Notes under the pieces: generated by a model
Database searches by the model: none
What the model was told of the DNA's origin: nothing
The model's input: only the letters and a program-made list of their open reading frames with translations
Program-made: the position numbers and the translations under genes
In this document: positions 32,401-55,364 of the stretch, one piece after another
Layout of the letters: every line of letters begins with the position of its first letter
Numbering within the stretch: the stretch's first letter is position 1
NCBI GenBank assembly: GCA_036852015.1
Contig: JAANDG010000056.1
Span: 186,001-250,000, forward strand
Source: Pelodera strongyloides
Taxonomy: Eukaryota; Nematoda; Chromadorea; Rhabditida; Rhabditidae
DNA length: 64,000 bases
Reading direction: 5' to 3'

Positions 32401-33175
32401 GATGCGAACACGGCGAAATCGGGCCGCCGCCCCGCATTGCCGTTTTTTTCTTCTGAAAATACCCCCAAGTTCTGCTATTTTGAAGCAATCTCCCTCATAT
32501 ATCATATATGTACCTTGAAACCTTGCTCCAGACATATGTATTTGCATACATAATCATTACCAGCCTGCCATTGCTCATTAAAAGCATTAGTCACCAATAC
32601 CACTGTAATGAGTCGGTACTGAAATAAATGATGAAACTCTTTTTTTTTAGGTCGAAGGAAAAAATTTTTATTAGTCATCATATTTTATGATTTTATCCTA
32701 CTAAAAAAATGTGCTTTTCTTTTTTTTGTATTCACTGACAATCTCGCCCCTGTATAAAGAAAACAGTACACGCTCATAGGGCAAACAACTGGCTAATAAA
32801 TAGCAAACAACTGGCAAATATATGGCACAACCGATTTTGTAATATTGTTCACTGTGGAGACGTCGAAGACGTCGAAGAATCCGGGCAGAAACTTTTGAAC
32901 CCGTCTTGCAAAGTTCTCTAATCAGAAATTATTCATATACACGCTTTTATTTCTCACGTACACTCGAACGGGAATACAAAAAGTTATGGATTATCGGAAT
33001 TTTATTAATAAATTTGTGTTGTGAAATCCAACAAGAAGAAATTGAGAAAGAGAGTGGTAGAGGAAAAGAAAGATGAGGAGATGGTAAATTAGAGAAGAAG
33101 GGAGAGAGAGGGAGAGAGAAAGAGAATCGAAGAAGAAGTCTCAGTCACAAGGCAAACTTCTGGCTCCATCTAAAA

Positions 33176-33236
33176 TAGCCGACTTGGATTCGAACTTTGA
33201 ATCTCCGCATAAGGGAGCCAAGCACTTTCCCAACTT
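33176..33236 (-). tRNA. tRNA-like fragment
   Basis: The reverse complement contains AGTTCGAATCCAAGTC, a B-box-like T arm, with no convincing acceptor stem. Located in the spacer upstream of the M13 peptidase. Confidence 0.22.
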
Positions 33237-33274
33237 TCAGAAACGAAAGAAAAACGGGACTTTTTCTGTACCTG

Positions 33275-33500
33275 TCTCACATTAGAATGCTATTTTCTGT
33301 CCCCAGGGAATATTTCCCCGAGGGAATCGGAGTGGTGAATACGGCCACTGCCACTGGTCTGGGCTGAGAATATTGTAGTGGAGCCGGGAATAGTTCTCCG
33401 GTTCTCCCGAGTTCATACATATTTACATATTCACCACCTAATAATTCCCCCGAGGGGGAAATACTCCCTGCGACTCTCACGATCGAATACAAATTTTCTC
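33275..33500. mobile_element. Family F foldback upstream of the M13 peptidase
   Basis: Two inverted pieces: CACATTAGAATGCTATTTTC + CCCCGAGGGAATCGG and the mirrored CCCCGAGGGGGAAATACTCC + CTCTCACGATCG. Confidence 0.7.
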
Positions 33501-33959
33501 TCCGCCTGATGGCGCCTGATCAAACCACACATGATCCTCAAGTTCCCATATACGTTAAAAAATCTTACAACTCGATCACTGATTTCCTTCGAACCCAATC
33601 ACATGGATATTCATATCAGACAAGAATCACGACGCGAAAGAAAAGAGAGTGCCAGAGAGAGGGGGGAGAGAAAGAGAGTGGAAGGATGTGCAACAAACGA
33701 GAGTGCCGAGATGCGATAGTGAACCACGAGAGACATAGAGAAAATGGAGAGTTCAGATTTAATAATATGCCTCTTTTCGATGAATCGCTTTTCGATTGTA
33801 TGTGACTGTGAATTGGTGATTCGGGGAACGAATAAAAATAGCCGTGCCCAGCTGGGCCGGACGCCCAGAGGTCGATCTGCCGGCCGGGCAAAGGAACGGA
33901 CATGCCCCCAATTTAGTTGCCCCCGGGTCGCAGTTCACGGGCACACGAGCCGCAACAAC

Positions 33960-36900
33960 ATGGCTTACTGTGGAGTTACTGTCGTTTATCTGATACTTGC
34001 AAGCTTTGCATTCAATATTCACTCCAAAGAGGTAGAGTTTAATTGATAAGTCTAGCTTATCGGGTTATAGTTGCTTCATGCAAACTAACAGTAAGCTCTG
34101 CTCCCTCCGCAAGAAGCGCGATTTCGTAGGATTCCCTTTGGTAAACATTCTCCATTAGTATATGTGCATGCAGGTTGACTGATAAGTCATTATTCACCTT
34201 GTCATTTTTGGGTGGGGTGCCGCACCAAAAAGGTGGGGTGCGCCGCTAGATCTGCACCCCCCCCCCCCCCCCCCGAATAGTGCCATACAGGTGCGGCACC
34301 AGAATCAAGTTTCCCCAGTGTTCTAAACATATGCAACGACATCCATATATATAAACGCCGTCTCTTGAAACTAGTTATTTATTTATTTATTAAAAAACAC
34401 CACAGGGTGTGCATTACAATGAAATGATGAAGAAAACGTAGTATACAACTCGTCGTGTTGTCGTTGATTAGCAAACAGGTAGTTAGACTGTTGATCGTAA
34501 GGTTGCGGGTTCGAGTCCCGTAAGGTTGGTTATCTTATGATTATGATTCATGTTAGATTCTCGCATTGCGTGCGTAACGTAACCCCCACACTCAAACAAA
34601 CAGATTTAAGCTTTGCTCACTTATAAAATAAGATCTCATTCTTCAGGTCTGCACTACGCCCGCATGCCAGCGTGTCGCCGACTACTTACTCCGAACCACC
34701 GACTACGAGGAGGATCCATGCGTCGACTACCGAAAGTACAGCTGCGGAGTGAATTGTAAGATTAAACTAAATATAATACTAATTGTAAGAGAAAATGGTG
34801 GGAACACGACCATAGTGGGAAAAGATATTCATAGTAAAAGGTAGATCTTTGAGAAGATCTACCTTCGATTTATGAAGCATGAAAACCGATAGTTGAGAAT
34901 ATCCTGTGCCGAACGTGAAAGACACTGATTGGCTGAATCCATCTAACGTGTTTCATCCACTTAGCTAAACTAACTTTATATATTTAAGCACTTCATAAGG
35001 CTTAAATGGATAAGGTCAGGAATATAGCGATAGTAAAAGGCCTTAGGCTTTAGACCTTACTATAAGGCATAAGGCCCTATAAGGTCCCGATGCCAATCAT
35101 GTCCAGTTTCAGTGTCGTCACACGAAGAGGACGTGACACAGAAAAAATGGACCCAGAAAATTGAACGTGCACTGATTAAAGAGTTGGAGAATGAGAGTGA
35201 CAACGGTGAAGAATGGGTGAACAATGCGAGGACATATTACAAAGTGAGTTCCAAGTTCGAAGGCCATTTCTGAGTTTGCCGTCGTGCAAAGAGTCCACAA
35301 TATATAGAGAAAGCTGCCAAAATAACAATTCCAAGGCCACTGCTATGATCTTCGAACTGTCCGCGGTTGTGACGCTATCGGCGCTCATTTGGCGCAACAT
35401 TACTCCTTTACTACATGTGCCAATAATACGCCATTTTATGAAAACACGAGCAGATCGACCCATAAGAGTAGGACTGCCGCGCCATTTTCAGCTTTTTCAG
35501 TGTAGGCCGAGCATTCCCAATAACTTTTGCAGGCCTGCCTTGCCACCAAAATTCCGGACCTGGCGCCCTTCTTTCGCGAGCAACTTGCCCTCTTCGAAAA
35601 GATGCCCCTGGAGGACCTTCTCGCCAATCTACTCAAGAACTACACCACTCCGGTCATCATCCAACTCTACAAGTTCGGAATCGACAAACCGCTCTACGGA
35701 TTGAGAGACGTACGTAAATATTCTAAGGATCTCCCTCTATATGTATGTATTCCCTATCTTTCTCTCTCTCTCTCTTTCTTTCTCTCTCTCTCTCCCTCTC
35801 TCTGTTTTCTCACCTCCACCTCCTAACTTCTATATCTCGCGCACTTCGTTCGCACTTCTTCGCGCGACTTTATCGCCGCGCAACATTTTCGCGCCACATG
35901 GTCGCTCTTTTTCATCCAAATCCTCTGATTTATTAAAATCTTCCCAATTTCCAGGCTGGTAGCATTTTCATCTCTCCGGAATTCTTCCACCGGCGTACAC
36001 TCAAGGACCTCAAGGCCTACTACCAGTCATACAAGGAAACGACCATGTACTCATTCGAGTGGGCCACCGAACTGTACGGAATCAAGATGAAGAGCACCGT
36101 TGAGGAACTCATTAAGGCAGGTTTATTGAAAAGAGAGATTAAAGCGGTACAACATCCAGTTTTGCAACATGTGGCAGACTTCCGATACTGATGCAAATTA
36201 CTCAATGCCTACTGCACAAATGCAGGATTGATTATATTGATTTGCGTACATCGTAGGGGAATGTACATATCCCAAACAAGTTTCAAAAACTAACCGCTAA
36301 AACTAGCCGTCAATCGATATTGCAGTAGCCGTGCAGGGTTCTTGTTGAGCAAGTAGCTTTAAACCTCCGAGGCCAAAATGTGCGACTTATATTTCCGAAA
36401 CGATTCTCGTAGGAAAAACGGCCCGGTAACACTCGTTTATTGAACCATAAAGTCCATAAATCATAAACCGCTTTCTGCCTTTAGCTCGAGGAGAAGCTGT
36501 ACCTGTTCTCCGAGCCAGCAGAGTACAGCGATTATCAAGAAACCGAGGCAGCCGTATCACTTTCAGAGGTAGATCAACATACTATAATTCTGACTTCCAA
36601 CATGCCATCTCTAAATTAATACATCGTCAGATCTTCTAAAAATGAAGAACTTCTTACACTGACATTATTGAACCCAAGGATTTCCAGCGGGCCGGACACA
36701 TTGAACAAACAAAAGTTTTTATCCGCGACTCATTTAAGATCGTCAAGCAGTTCGGACATCACCGCTTCAACATCACTCGCTATTTTGGAAATTTAATCGA
36801 TACTCTGGACCACAAGGACACGGTGGTCGACAATAATATGTACACGATTAACGCGATGAGGATCCTGTCAAAGGTTACGATATTCTGTTTCTCTTGTTTC

Positions 36901-39900
36901 AACGACTGAGTATCACGTAAACAGCCTGCGCCAGGAGCCGCACCGGTGCCAGCGCCAAAAGCGCAACAGTGCCAGCGCCAGGGGCCTACACCAGTGCCAG
37001 TGCCAGGAGCGCGCACTAGTGCGAGGGCCAGGAGAGCGCACCAGTGACAGCGCCAGGAGTGCACAGCCCCAGGAGCGCGCAAACATTGGAAACACGACTT
37101 AAAGGGACAGGCCCATCAAATTAAACCTATGTTTACGAGATGTTCATACTGTCTACAAAGCATTTTTATTACAATATATACAAACCAAATTTCACCTTCA
37201 TTCACCCTGGGACACTTTTTTCCGATGCGCTCAACTCATATGTATACCGTACAGCTGCATATTTCAAAGCCGTATACGCAAATTTTGATCGCAGTCTAAT
37301 TTTACGATAAATTTGCATAGGCAGCTTGGAAATTTCCGTTTTACGGTATACATATGCGTTGAGCGCATCGGAAAAAAGTTTCCCAGGGTGAATGAAGGTG
37401 AAATTTTGTTTGTATATATTGTAATAAAATTGCTTTATAATCATTACGAACGTATCGTAAATATAGGTTTACTTTGATGGGCCTGTCCCTTTAAAAAAAT
37501 AAAAAAATAAACATTTTCTTTAAAGAAACGCTACGAGCAGACGATCCGAGACTACGCGTTCTACAAGTTCTTACACACGATTCACAACCACATCATTGTG
37601 CACTTGAGAAGGAGCGAGGGCAAGTTGACTTATTTTTAAAGCGGTACAGCACGCTGGTATCGAAAAGCTAGTCATACTGAACAGTACACTTAAATTATTT
37701 TAAAGGAAAATCGCCCTAATAAATTAAGCAATTACAGCTGGTGACAATGCACGAAAAGGTCTGTGTGCCCTAATGGTCGGAGATAGATTTTGGCCACTAC
37801 GCCTTCGTGCGCAACGGAAACTCACGCCCAAGTACCTACGAGATACGGTAGGTTTTACTTTTTCCTCGTAACTACATAGAAAACGGAGGAACCTATTTGG
37901 CGACTGTTACCTGTTTTTACGTGAGCCAGCCCATTTGGTGACCAATTGGTGACCCTGAGGTTTCAGTTCAAGAAGGTTGTCGACGTTACCGTGCCAATGT
38001 TCGTCAAAATGGTGAACGAAAGTCAGAAACTGCCGAAAGTGGAAAAGGAAATGATGATGGGCAAACTCGAGCATTTCAAGGTATTTCAAATTTTCAAAGT
38101 TACCATTTTCCTAAGGAATCGTTATACCGACTACCGACATAAGGCAAGGAAGGCAGAAGGCACTGTCCCTTTAGTTTACAAAACAAAGGTTGAATGTTGA
38201 ATTATACCATACGTACACATTAGTTTAAAATTTATTAAATGTAAAAATGCTGGATAAAGACGAAGAATAATAATAAAGCAATTAGGAGTGATAAAAGGAA
38301 AGAAACGCAAACGTTCCATACTATGCGGAGTGGCTCCTTTACGTTCTCTCCAAGACAACCCCCACCAATAAAATAAATTTAAAAAAAAAACATACTTTAG
38401 GTGTACGAAGACTTCCCCAAAGAATTGGTCCCTGTCGGCAACAAGCTCAGCCAAGAAGGTAACGTTCCTGAAATGTTTTATTTTTGCGGAAAACAAGGAA
38501 AACACGCACATGCTGAGCACATTCAAGAGGCTCAACTTCTCACGCGGGTACAATTTTCAACAACAACAACAACAAATAACCACACGACACAATTATGTAC
38601 AAGGCTGACGTGTGAGATAACACTATCCATTGGGAAATGGGATTCATGCTGATTAATAACCTCATGAACCATTCGGATTCTTCACACACACACAAAAAAA
38701 AATGCAAAATTAGGTAACCGAAATAGAACATAATGGCAATGATAATTATGGCAAGCTTGGCATATTAGATCATGGTCCAACTTGTCTCTCATATTTATGC
38801 ATGTATGAATGTTTTGCAGTGTACGGAGTCTTCTCCAACTTCTCCAAAACCGACTACTTCACAAATTCAATGCGATATTTGAATATCAGAGGCCGGGAGG
38901 AAATTGAGGGAAAACGACAAACACTATTCACACTGTCAGTTAAAAAAGATTTAAAGTCATTGTTTGAAAAGTACAACTGCACTCTCGTATGCAAATGAAT
39001 ACAATTAGAGTAAAAATCGCGAAGTATCGCGTAGTTATTAGCATACACTGCATTGGAATACGGAGTAAAATCAAAAACGGCTGTTAGACCATTTTAACGG
39101 GAGATAGAGGGAGATAGGAGATGGATGATGGAAAGGTGCAGAAAAAACGGGAGACGCAGAGAGGAGGTTACTTAATTGAAGAATACGTTCAGTTTCAGTA
39201 CAACACCGCACACACTTTGCTACTACGGATTCACCGCTTTTCAGCTCAGCTCGCAATGGGTAAGCTTGATTTTTGAAGCGAAATTTTGAAACATATCGAG
39301 TAGACCAGCATTCTTATGCAACACTATGCAAATTAACATAAATTGAAATAAAAAAATCGAGTAACTTCGAGCAAATTAACATAAATACATAAGAACGCAC
39401 GATGCTTTCAAAGGTGCCCGGTATTTCGGAAAAACACTAGCAGTTAGCTAAGCGCAGAACAGTCGTGTCCTTTGGCGGATCACAGGTGACAATACCAGAT
39501 GTTGCACTTCGAAGGGTCGCCGCAGTCTCGCAACACATAATTTCGCCCAACTGCCGCATACCCTTGGCACTGCCCACTATGTGCGCCGCCCGCCTTGGCA
39601 GACCATTCTTGCACGAGGACTGCGCAAATGCTTGCTTCGCCAACTTTTCGATGCTTTAGATCGCGAACCGGAAGTAATCACTTCCAAATGTAATTCAGTC
39701 TTTAATATGTTCCATGATCAGGCATTGAAAACGTTCCTCTCCAATGAAGAACACGTCAACATTCCCTATGTCAACTACGCACGAATGTCGTTTATCATGG
39801 GCCATGAGCTGGCACACATTTTGGATCGGGGATCATGGTTCTTCTATCACAATCACACTATTAGGTACGATTCTATTGTGTATTTGCCTATGTTTGTGTG

Positions 39901-42118
39901 TGCGTGTGTGTGTTTGCGTGTGTGTGTGTGTGTGCGTATGTGTGTGTGCGTGTGTGCGTGAGTGTTGTGTTGTGTATGTGTATGTGTGCGTGTGCGTGTG
40001 TGTGTGTGTGTGAGTGCGCGCGCACCTTCCATCGTTCCAGACCCTACCACACTTGGTCGCGCGATTTCGTCGTTCACATGGAGAAAGTGCAAAAGTGTCA
40101 AGCCGATGAGTTCCGTCGGATTCCCCACGACTATCAAGAGATGTCCACAATGGACAACACGGAAGTATCCGTGCACGAGAGATTCGCCGACGCTTTCGGT
40201 AAGCACATTGATTAGAATACGAGGCAATTAGAATATCTAAGCCCACTCACAATCCAGACGCAGAAGTGATATCTAATTCTATAATGGCATCTCGCGCGTT
40301 TGCCGTGAATAAAATACAGTGAAAGAGTGTAATAAGGAGAGAGAGACCTAGACGAGCCGTTAGACAGAGAGAGAGGAAGAGAGAGAAGACACGGTTACCT
40401 TCTGTGACATACCTTCATTAAGGCGTCAAGATAGGCCTGCAGGCCTTCCGCGAGCTCGTCAAGGACCTTCCTCTCCTGCCTAGCAACTACTTCAACGAGT
40501 CAGCCGATCCCGTATTCTTCGCTTCTATCGCCACTTCACTGCAGATGTGCTACGTGGCCGACGAGCATCCTAACCCCGCTGAAGACGGGATGGACCTCGG
40601 ATTTGTGAGTGTTTTATTGCGATAACTGTTTTTGTTTCTTGTCTTTGCCGCAGTGTCAAGTGACAACGTGTCAAGGCCAGTTAAACACAAGACGTGTAAC
40701 AATTGTGTCACATTGTGTCAAAATGTGTACATATCCGCGTATTGTGCAGATGCAAATACAAAAAAAATCAATACGCTCCACGACAACGACAACCGATCCC
40801 TCGACGGGAACTTTCTCCGTCGATGTACCGCACTTCACACACACGTGTCTGAACCATTTCTTTGGGAACGACCGCAAGGCAGCAGATAAGCCAGTAGCGC
40901 GCCAACGTGCGCAAACAAATAACTTTCTTCATTTCCAAAGTTCGCGCACTTCTGGCACATGGTTCACCTCGAGCGTCGTGGGTGGGTCGCACCCCCTCAG
41001 AATTCAACGAAAAAGAAGTTTCCCATTTTCAGGCTTATCGAATGATGAACGCCGAACACCCGCTCGGATGGCAGAGGATCCGTGTCGTGGCCAGACATTC
41101 TGAAGAATTCAGGTGGGCGTGGTCGCTCCAAATTATGTAATACCGTAGAGCACTTGCACCGGAATACCGTAGTAGTTAATGTAGTACGTAAGGTAGTACC
41201 ATAGTACTGTAGCTGTAGATGCTCATGGGCGAAAGGTAACCCAATGAGCTATCATCATCACCATCACGTCCTCTTTCCATCGGAAGGCAGAAAAAAAACG
41301 AGTTTCACGATATTTCGAGAAGCTACCGTCAAGGTGCATCACCTGATACAAGGATGGCGTCCCAAAAATACAATATTAAAGCAGTAGTGTACATGCTTTG
41401 GAAAATTCGAATAAGATTTTTAAAATTTTAAAATTTGTTTTACGCTTCAAGAGCGTGCACCTTTATTCAAGGGAGTTCAAAGCTCAATTTCAATAATATA
41501 ATAGAATAGAATAGAATAAGATACACAGGAAATATGATTGTAAATTTGGTGCCGGAGCTTCGGACGGGCACCAAAAATTTGCCTAGGATACATAGAAAAT
41601 GCGTATCATATGCAAATTTCCCAAAGTAGGTGCAATACTGTTTTAATATCTTATTATATAAAGTTGGGAGCTTTGTTTTTTTGTTTGTTTGATTGTACGT
41701 TTGGATGATGTGCGTTACGCTCAGGGAGTAGGATTGGTTCAGTAGTTCACGTTCCCGTGCACTGAGCCATCTCACTTCCCGAGCGCCCCTCTCACAAAAG
41801 TCCAAAAAAGGCTGCATATATGGAATATGTGTGGTGTATCGTTCGGGCGTTTCCGCGGCGCTCAAAGTACTAGGTGTAAACTACAAAGAACATGCAAATC
41901 TAGAGCAACAAAAGAAGGGACGAAGCGAGGATTTTAGCATATGATCCTTGCCCTAATTATGTTTAACTGAATTTTAATCTACGTTTCACGCATGCATAAA
42001 ATAAAGTAAATTTACTAGAAAGTCGCCTCGGGCGACGTAGCCGGCTGGTATAACAATAATCGTTTTCAGTAACGCCTACAAGTGCCCGAAAAGGAGCGTA
42101 TGCGAATTTTTCCTCTAA
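33960..42118 (+). CDS. M13 family zinc metallopeptidase (neprilysin-like), complete
   Basis: Extracellular zinc endopeptidase of peptide turnover. Exons: 33960-34031, 34647-34755, 35113-35243, 35533-35709, 35955-36116, 36485-36568, 36688-36873, 37526-37619, 37738-37847, 37967-38080, 38401-38458, 38820-38938, 39199-39259, 39660-39864, 40041-40198, 40435-40604, 41033-41112, 42070-42118. Phases agree throughout and give 712 residues, normal for M13. Residues 1-22 are a hydrophobic signal, so it is probably secreted. Next comes the Cys-rich start (VCTTPACQRVADYLL, then DPCVDYRKYSCG). The zinc site is HELAH (541-545); the third ligand is Glu607 in ERFAD, replacing the usual ENxAD. His679 lies in EHPLGWQR, and the tail is YKCPKRSVCEFFL. 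The usual NAYY substrate motif is not recognisable (NSVFNMF there). Introns 5 and 8 appear to use GC donors. A tttag at 33,911-33,916 could be a trans-splice acceptor upstream of the ATG. Confidence 0.94.
34257..34274. repeat. Poly(C) run of 18
   Basis: Uninterrupted C tract in M13 intron 1, after a GGTGGGGTGCGCCGC motif. Confidence 0.9.
34378..34430 (-). mobile_element. Retroelement-like tail, inverted
   Basis: TTTATTTATTTATTAAAAAAC then CACCACAGGGTGTGCATTACA is the reverse complement of the 12.9-kb tail. In M13 intron 1. Confidence 0.55.
34467..34533 (+). tRNA. tRNA-like sequence with B box
   Basis: Contains GCGGGTTCGAGTCCCGT, a strong B box/T arm, preceded by an A-box-like CAGGTAGTTAGAC. 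Acceptor pairing is absent. It sits in intron 1 of the M13 peptidase next to a retroelement-like tail. Probably a SINE head or pseudo-tRNA. Confidence 0.35.
35757..35812. repeat. CT microsatellite in M13 intron 4
   Basis: Pyrimidine tract TCTCTCTCTCTTTC shortly after a coding exon. Confidence 0.85.
36139..36363. mobile_element. Family B MITE in M13 intron 5
   Basis: TTAAAGCGGTACAACATCCAG left end and a decayed right end GTAGCTTTAA, with GATTGATTTGCGT-type interior. Confidence 0.65.
37099..37495. mobile_element. Family I foldback in M13 intron 7
   Basis: TTAAAGGGACAGGCCCATC ... GATGGGCCTGTCCCTTTAAA. The stem contains TCACCCTGGGACACTTTTTTC and its mirror. About 400 bp. Confidence 0.85.
38485..38545 (-). 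mobile_element. Retroelement-like fragment in M13 intron 11
   Basis: AGCACATTCAAGAGGCTCAA plus CTTCTCACGCGG is the reverse complement of 15,790-15,838. Confidence 0.55.
38951..39098. mobile_element. Family B MITE, decayed, in M13 intron 12
   Basis: Interior TATGCAAATGAATACAATTAG and right end AAAACGGCTGTTAGACC are recognisable. Confidence 0.6.
39271..39430. mobile_element. Family A MITE, decayed, in an M13 intron
   Basis: Only patches of the TIR remain (GAAGCGAAA ... GGTGCCCGGTATTTCGG). Starts 12 bp after exon 39199-39259. Confidence 0.65.
39893..40020. repeat. (GT)n microsatellite in M13 intron 14
   Basis: GTGTGTGCG-type repeat filling most of the intron between the HELAH exon and the ERFAD exon. 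Confidence 0.93.
40335..40393. repeat. GA tract in M13 intron 15
   Basis: GAGAGAGAGACC and GAGAGAGAGGAAG runs. Confidence 0.8.
41528..41642. mobile_element. Family C-related half element in the last M13 intron
   Basis: TTGGTGCCGGAGCTTCGGACGG followed by AATGCGTATCATATGCAAATTTCCC-type arm. Confidence 0.65.
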
Positions 42119-43091
42119 ACGGAACAGCGAGGAGCAAAATTCGAAAATTAATTAGAGATTCTCATTTATTTGTGCAATAGTTTTTTCTTATAGGTCATTC
42201 TATATACATATTTGGAAAATTAGGTAGGTACTGTATTAAATATACATATTTGGAATAAATATATATTTGTGGAATAGATGTGTGCTTCCAGGGAAATCGC
42301 ACTGGCGAGTTGCTCTCCCATATTTTCTTACGTCTTATTGTTAGGCTGCTTAGGGGTCTAGATTCTAGGGTTTTTCTTAGGGTAGTTCCATTCCACGTAT
42401 CCAACCCCCATAACAATGAATATATTTTGAATATTTATTATACTCATTAAAAAGAGCGCAACGCCGTGAGAGACGATGAAAAAGAAAAATCAAATTAGAT
42501 AATATAGATTCTCGGATATAATTTCCACCAACAGTAGCTGTTAGTACAACAACAACAACACCAAAAGTAGAAGTGGATGTTGATGTTAGTGCGCAAGCTT
42601 TCAAGTTATAGCAGAAACAATTTTCGCGAGAAATCCAAGCTAAGTAACCCCTAACTATCAGTATTGCAACCTCATTGCTCAATATTCAGCTTCAAACACA
42701 CCGAATTTGACCAAATACACAACCACTACGTCCAAACATACTTAAACCACAAATAAAAACATTTTCACGTAAATTTTTATTTTACGAACAATAATGCAAT
42801 TATTTAAATAATAATAATAATACGACTCACAAACGAACAAAAAAAGTGTCAATATGATAAAAAGAAGACGTAAAATAATACATTTAGAGAGCAAAACGCA
42901 TAGATAAAAATTCACAAAAATCAAAATTGGGTAGGCATGCAGCAAACAGAACAGTGAGACAAATTCTACAGTGTTGCCGTACACTGTAGTAAACTATGAG
43001 GTTCTCAACAAAGAGTTCTACAAGCAATTAGCATATGAGTTCAAAAGAAATTAGCATATTAACAAATACGAGCACTAGAAGAAGTATCGTA

Positions 43092-43242
43092 TTAAAGCGG
43101 TAAGCACGTGGATTGTGAAACACATGCTAGAAAAGTGTTCTATTCCGCGCTGGAAATGCACACAGGAACAGAGAAATTTGCATATAACACAGAGAAATCC
43201 AGCTAGTCCAGCGCTTCAAAACCACGTGTCAGACCGCTTTAA
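43092..43242. mobile_element. Family B MITE, CACGTG type
   Basis: TTAAAGCGGTAAGCACGTGG ... CCACGTGTCAGACCGCTTTAA. Confidence 0.82.
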
Positions 43243-43658
43243 CAATGACAAAATCACAAATCTACATAGAGTAAATGGGCTAATTCTAAAAATTCTAAGA
43301 CTTCGGCAGCTCTCTATGCATTCAAAACTATAAACTAAAAGAAAACGAAATTCATGTGTAATTACTGTACACAAAAATTCTTTGACACACACACAAGTTC
43401 ACTGTGAAAAAAAAAAGACAAAAATGTCACAGAAAAATATTGATTTTCTTTTAAAAAAACAACATTTTACTCTAAAACTACACCGGGACAATCTATAACG
43501 TAACCTATACACACAGTCATAACGACGCTTACAGCTTATTATACAAGTATAAACTGTATACCGGAACACATGGGAATATCTCGAAATTCCGCAAGTTAGC
43601 CGCAAGGAATTAACCACACAAAAACGAAAATGCTTCCCAAGCAACGCTATCAAACTAT

Positions 43659-43791
43659 CAAAGCGGTATAACAGGGCGTTTGTGAAACATATGATGGGCA
43701 ACTGCATTAACACGTATTGTTCCATTCTGTGCAGCCACTAGGTAGCAGAAATTGTCCAGAATTCGTTTCACAAACTGCTATACCGCTTTAA
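43659..43791. mobile_element. Family B MITE
   Basis: AAAGCGGTATAACAGGGCG ... CAAACTGCTATACCGCTTTAA. Confidence 0.78.
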
Positions 43792-44090
43792 TAGCCTGCC
43801 AATACTCAGGAAGCTTATTCAGAAATGTGGTATACGCTGGCTAGCGACACGAATAAACAGCACGGAAACACATATCGCAGAGGGGTAGGTATTTATGAAA
43901 ATACATGTCTAATAACTTACCAAGTTTAAACATATCTAAGACATGGATAATCTTCGAGTATACTGTATACACGCTTCTTGTGCACGCTTCTGTTAATAAC
44001 CCTTACGTAACAAGGACGAGTAAACTAGTCAGTCAGCACACAGTCAGGAACAGTCAGGAACAACTTTGAGTATTAACTTAAAAATGGACA

Positions 44091-44280
44091 TTGAAGCGAT
44101 ACAACGTCCGGTTTTTGAAACGCATGTTGGACAACTGCATATGCATACCCTATGTAGGTATGTAGTATGCAAATGGATACACTGCAAATGAATACGAAGT
44201 ATGGCGCAGTTTTTGCATCACTCCACGACGATATAGCGTCCAAATCACGCTTCAAAATACGGCTGTTATTCCGCTTTAAA
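44091..44280. mobile_element. Family B MITE
   Basis: GAAGCGATACAACGTCCGG ... ACGGCTGTTATTCCGCTTTAA; interior ATGCAAATGGATAC. Confidence 0.78.
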
Positions 44281-44933
44281 CCCTTCAAGCAGTTAGCAAA
44301 CGCCCAGCTCTTCAAGCAGTTTGAGAAAAGTAAGCAGGCAAAAGTGAATAAGCAAAATACCGAGATGCGATAGCTTACATAATTAGATAAGACGCTAGAA
44401 CTAGAGAATCCTACAAATTATAATTAATAAGAGCGGCTTTTTCTAGAAAAATTCACACTCTACTAATGGAATGAAATGACGCAACTTGATTTACAATATA
44501 AGATTCATAAAAACAAAAGAGAAAAGAAAATAAGCTTAGCAACCTGAATTTCGTAGCGAGATTGGCAAAAGAACACGGATCAGAAATATAAAATGGGGAC
44601 GGTGTGGGACGTATCAGAGCGTAAGTCCCACGTATGAGGGCGTAAAGTCCCACGCGTATATGAAGATTTATCATAGTGATAGGAACAACTTGAAAGATGA
44701 CGATAATACATATAATTTGGTTTACTCACCGAATATCACTTCAGGTTACGTACGAGACTTACGCCCTACCGTAACACCCTATCCTTGTTTAACATCGACG
44801 AAACCACACACTACATGAAATACTGTGCCATATCGCCATATGGGCAGTAGCATGCTCAGACCGTAAGTGATAAGGTGGTCTGGGCGAAGAAAAATGGAAC
44901 GCCGTGGGAGTTACCCGGGTACAAGCTCCCAGC

Positions 44934-55364
<10,431 letters not shown>

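Larger units (their letters stand above)
31966..33959. promoter_or_regulatory. Divergent intergenic spacer
   Basis: A 2.0-kb gap between the start codons of the Artemis-like gene (minus) and the M13 peptidase (plus), so promoters of both should lie here. It holds a GC-rich H-type repeat (32,040-32,200), several CATTAGAATGCT-type foldbacks and a GA-rich tract. No TATA box or other core element stands out. Confidence 0.4.
42119..44933. other. Convergent spacer
   Basis: Separates the 3' ends of the M13 peptidase and the kinase. It holds three TTAA-type MITEs listed separately; AATAAA motifs occur near 42,254. No exon recognised. Confidence 0.5.

Noticed and set aside
37738..37847. A second frame in this M13 exon (DFGHYAFVRN) containing an internal stop, suggesting a frameshifted pseudogene
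   Set aside because: The other frame is open, starts and ends in the right phase with the GC donor at 37,620 and joins FKKVV in the next exon; the gene model is intact.
39833..40246. His/Thr-rich minus-strand frame over the M13 gene
   Set aside because: Antisense shadow of the (GT)n repeat and coding exons of the peptidase.
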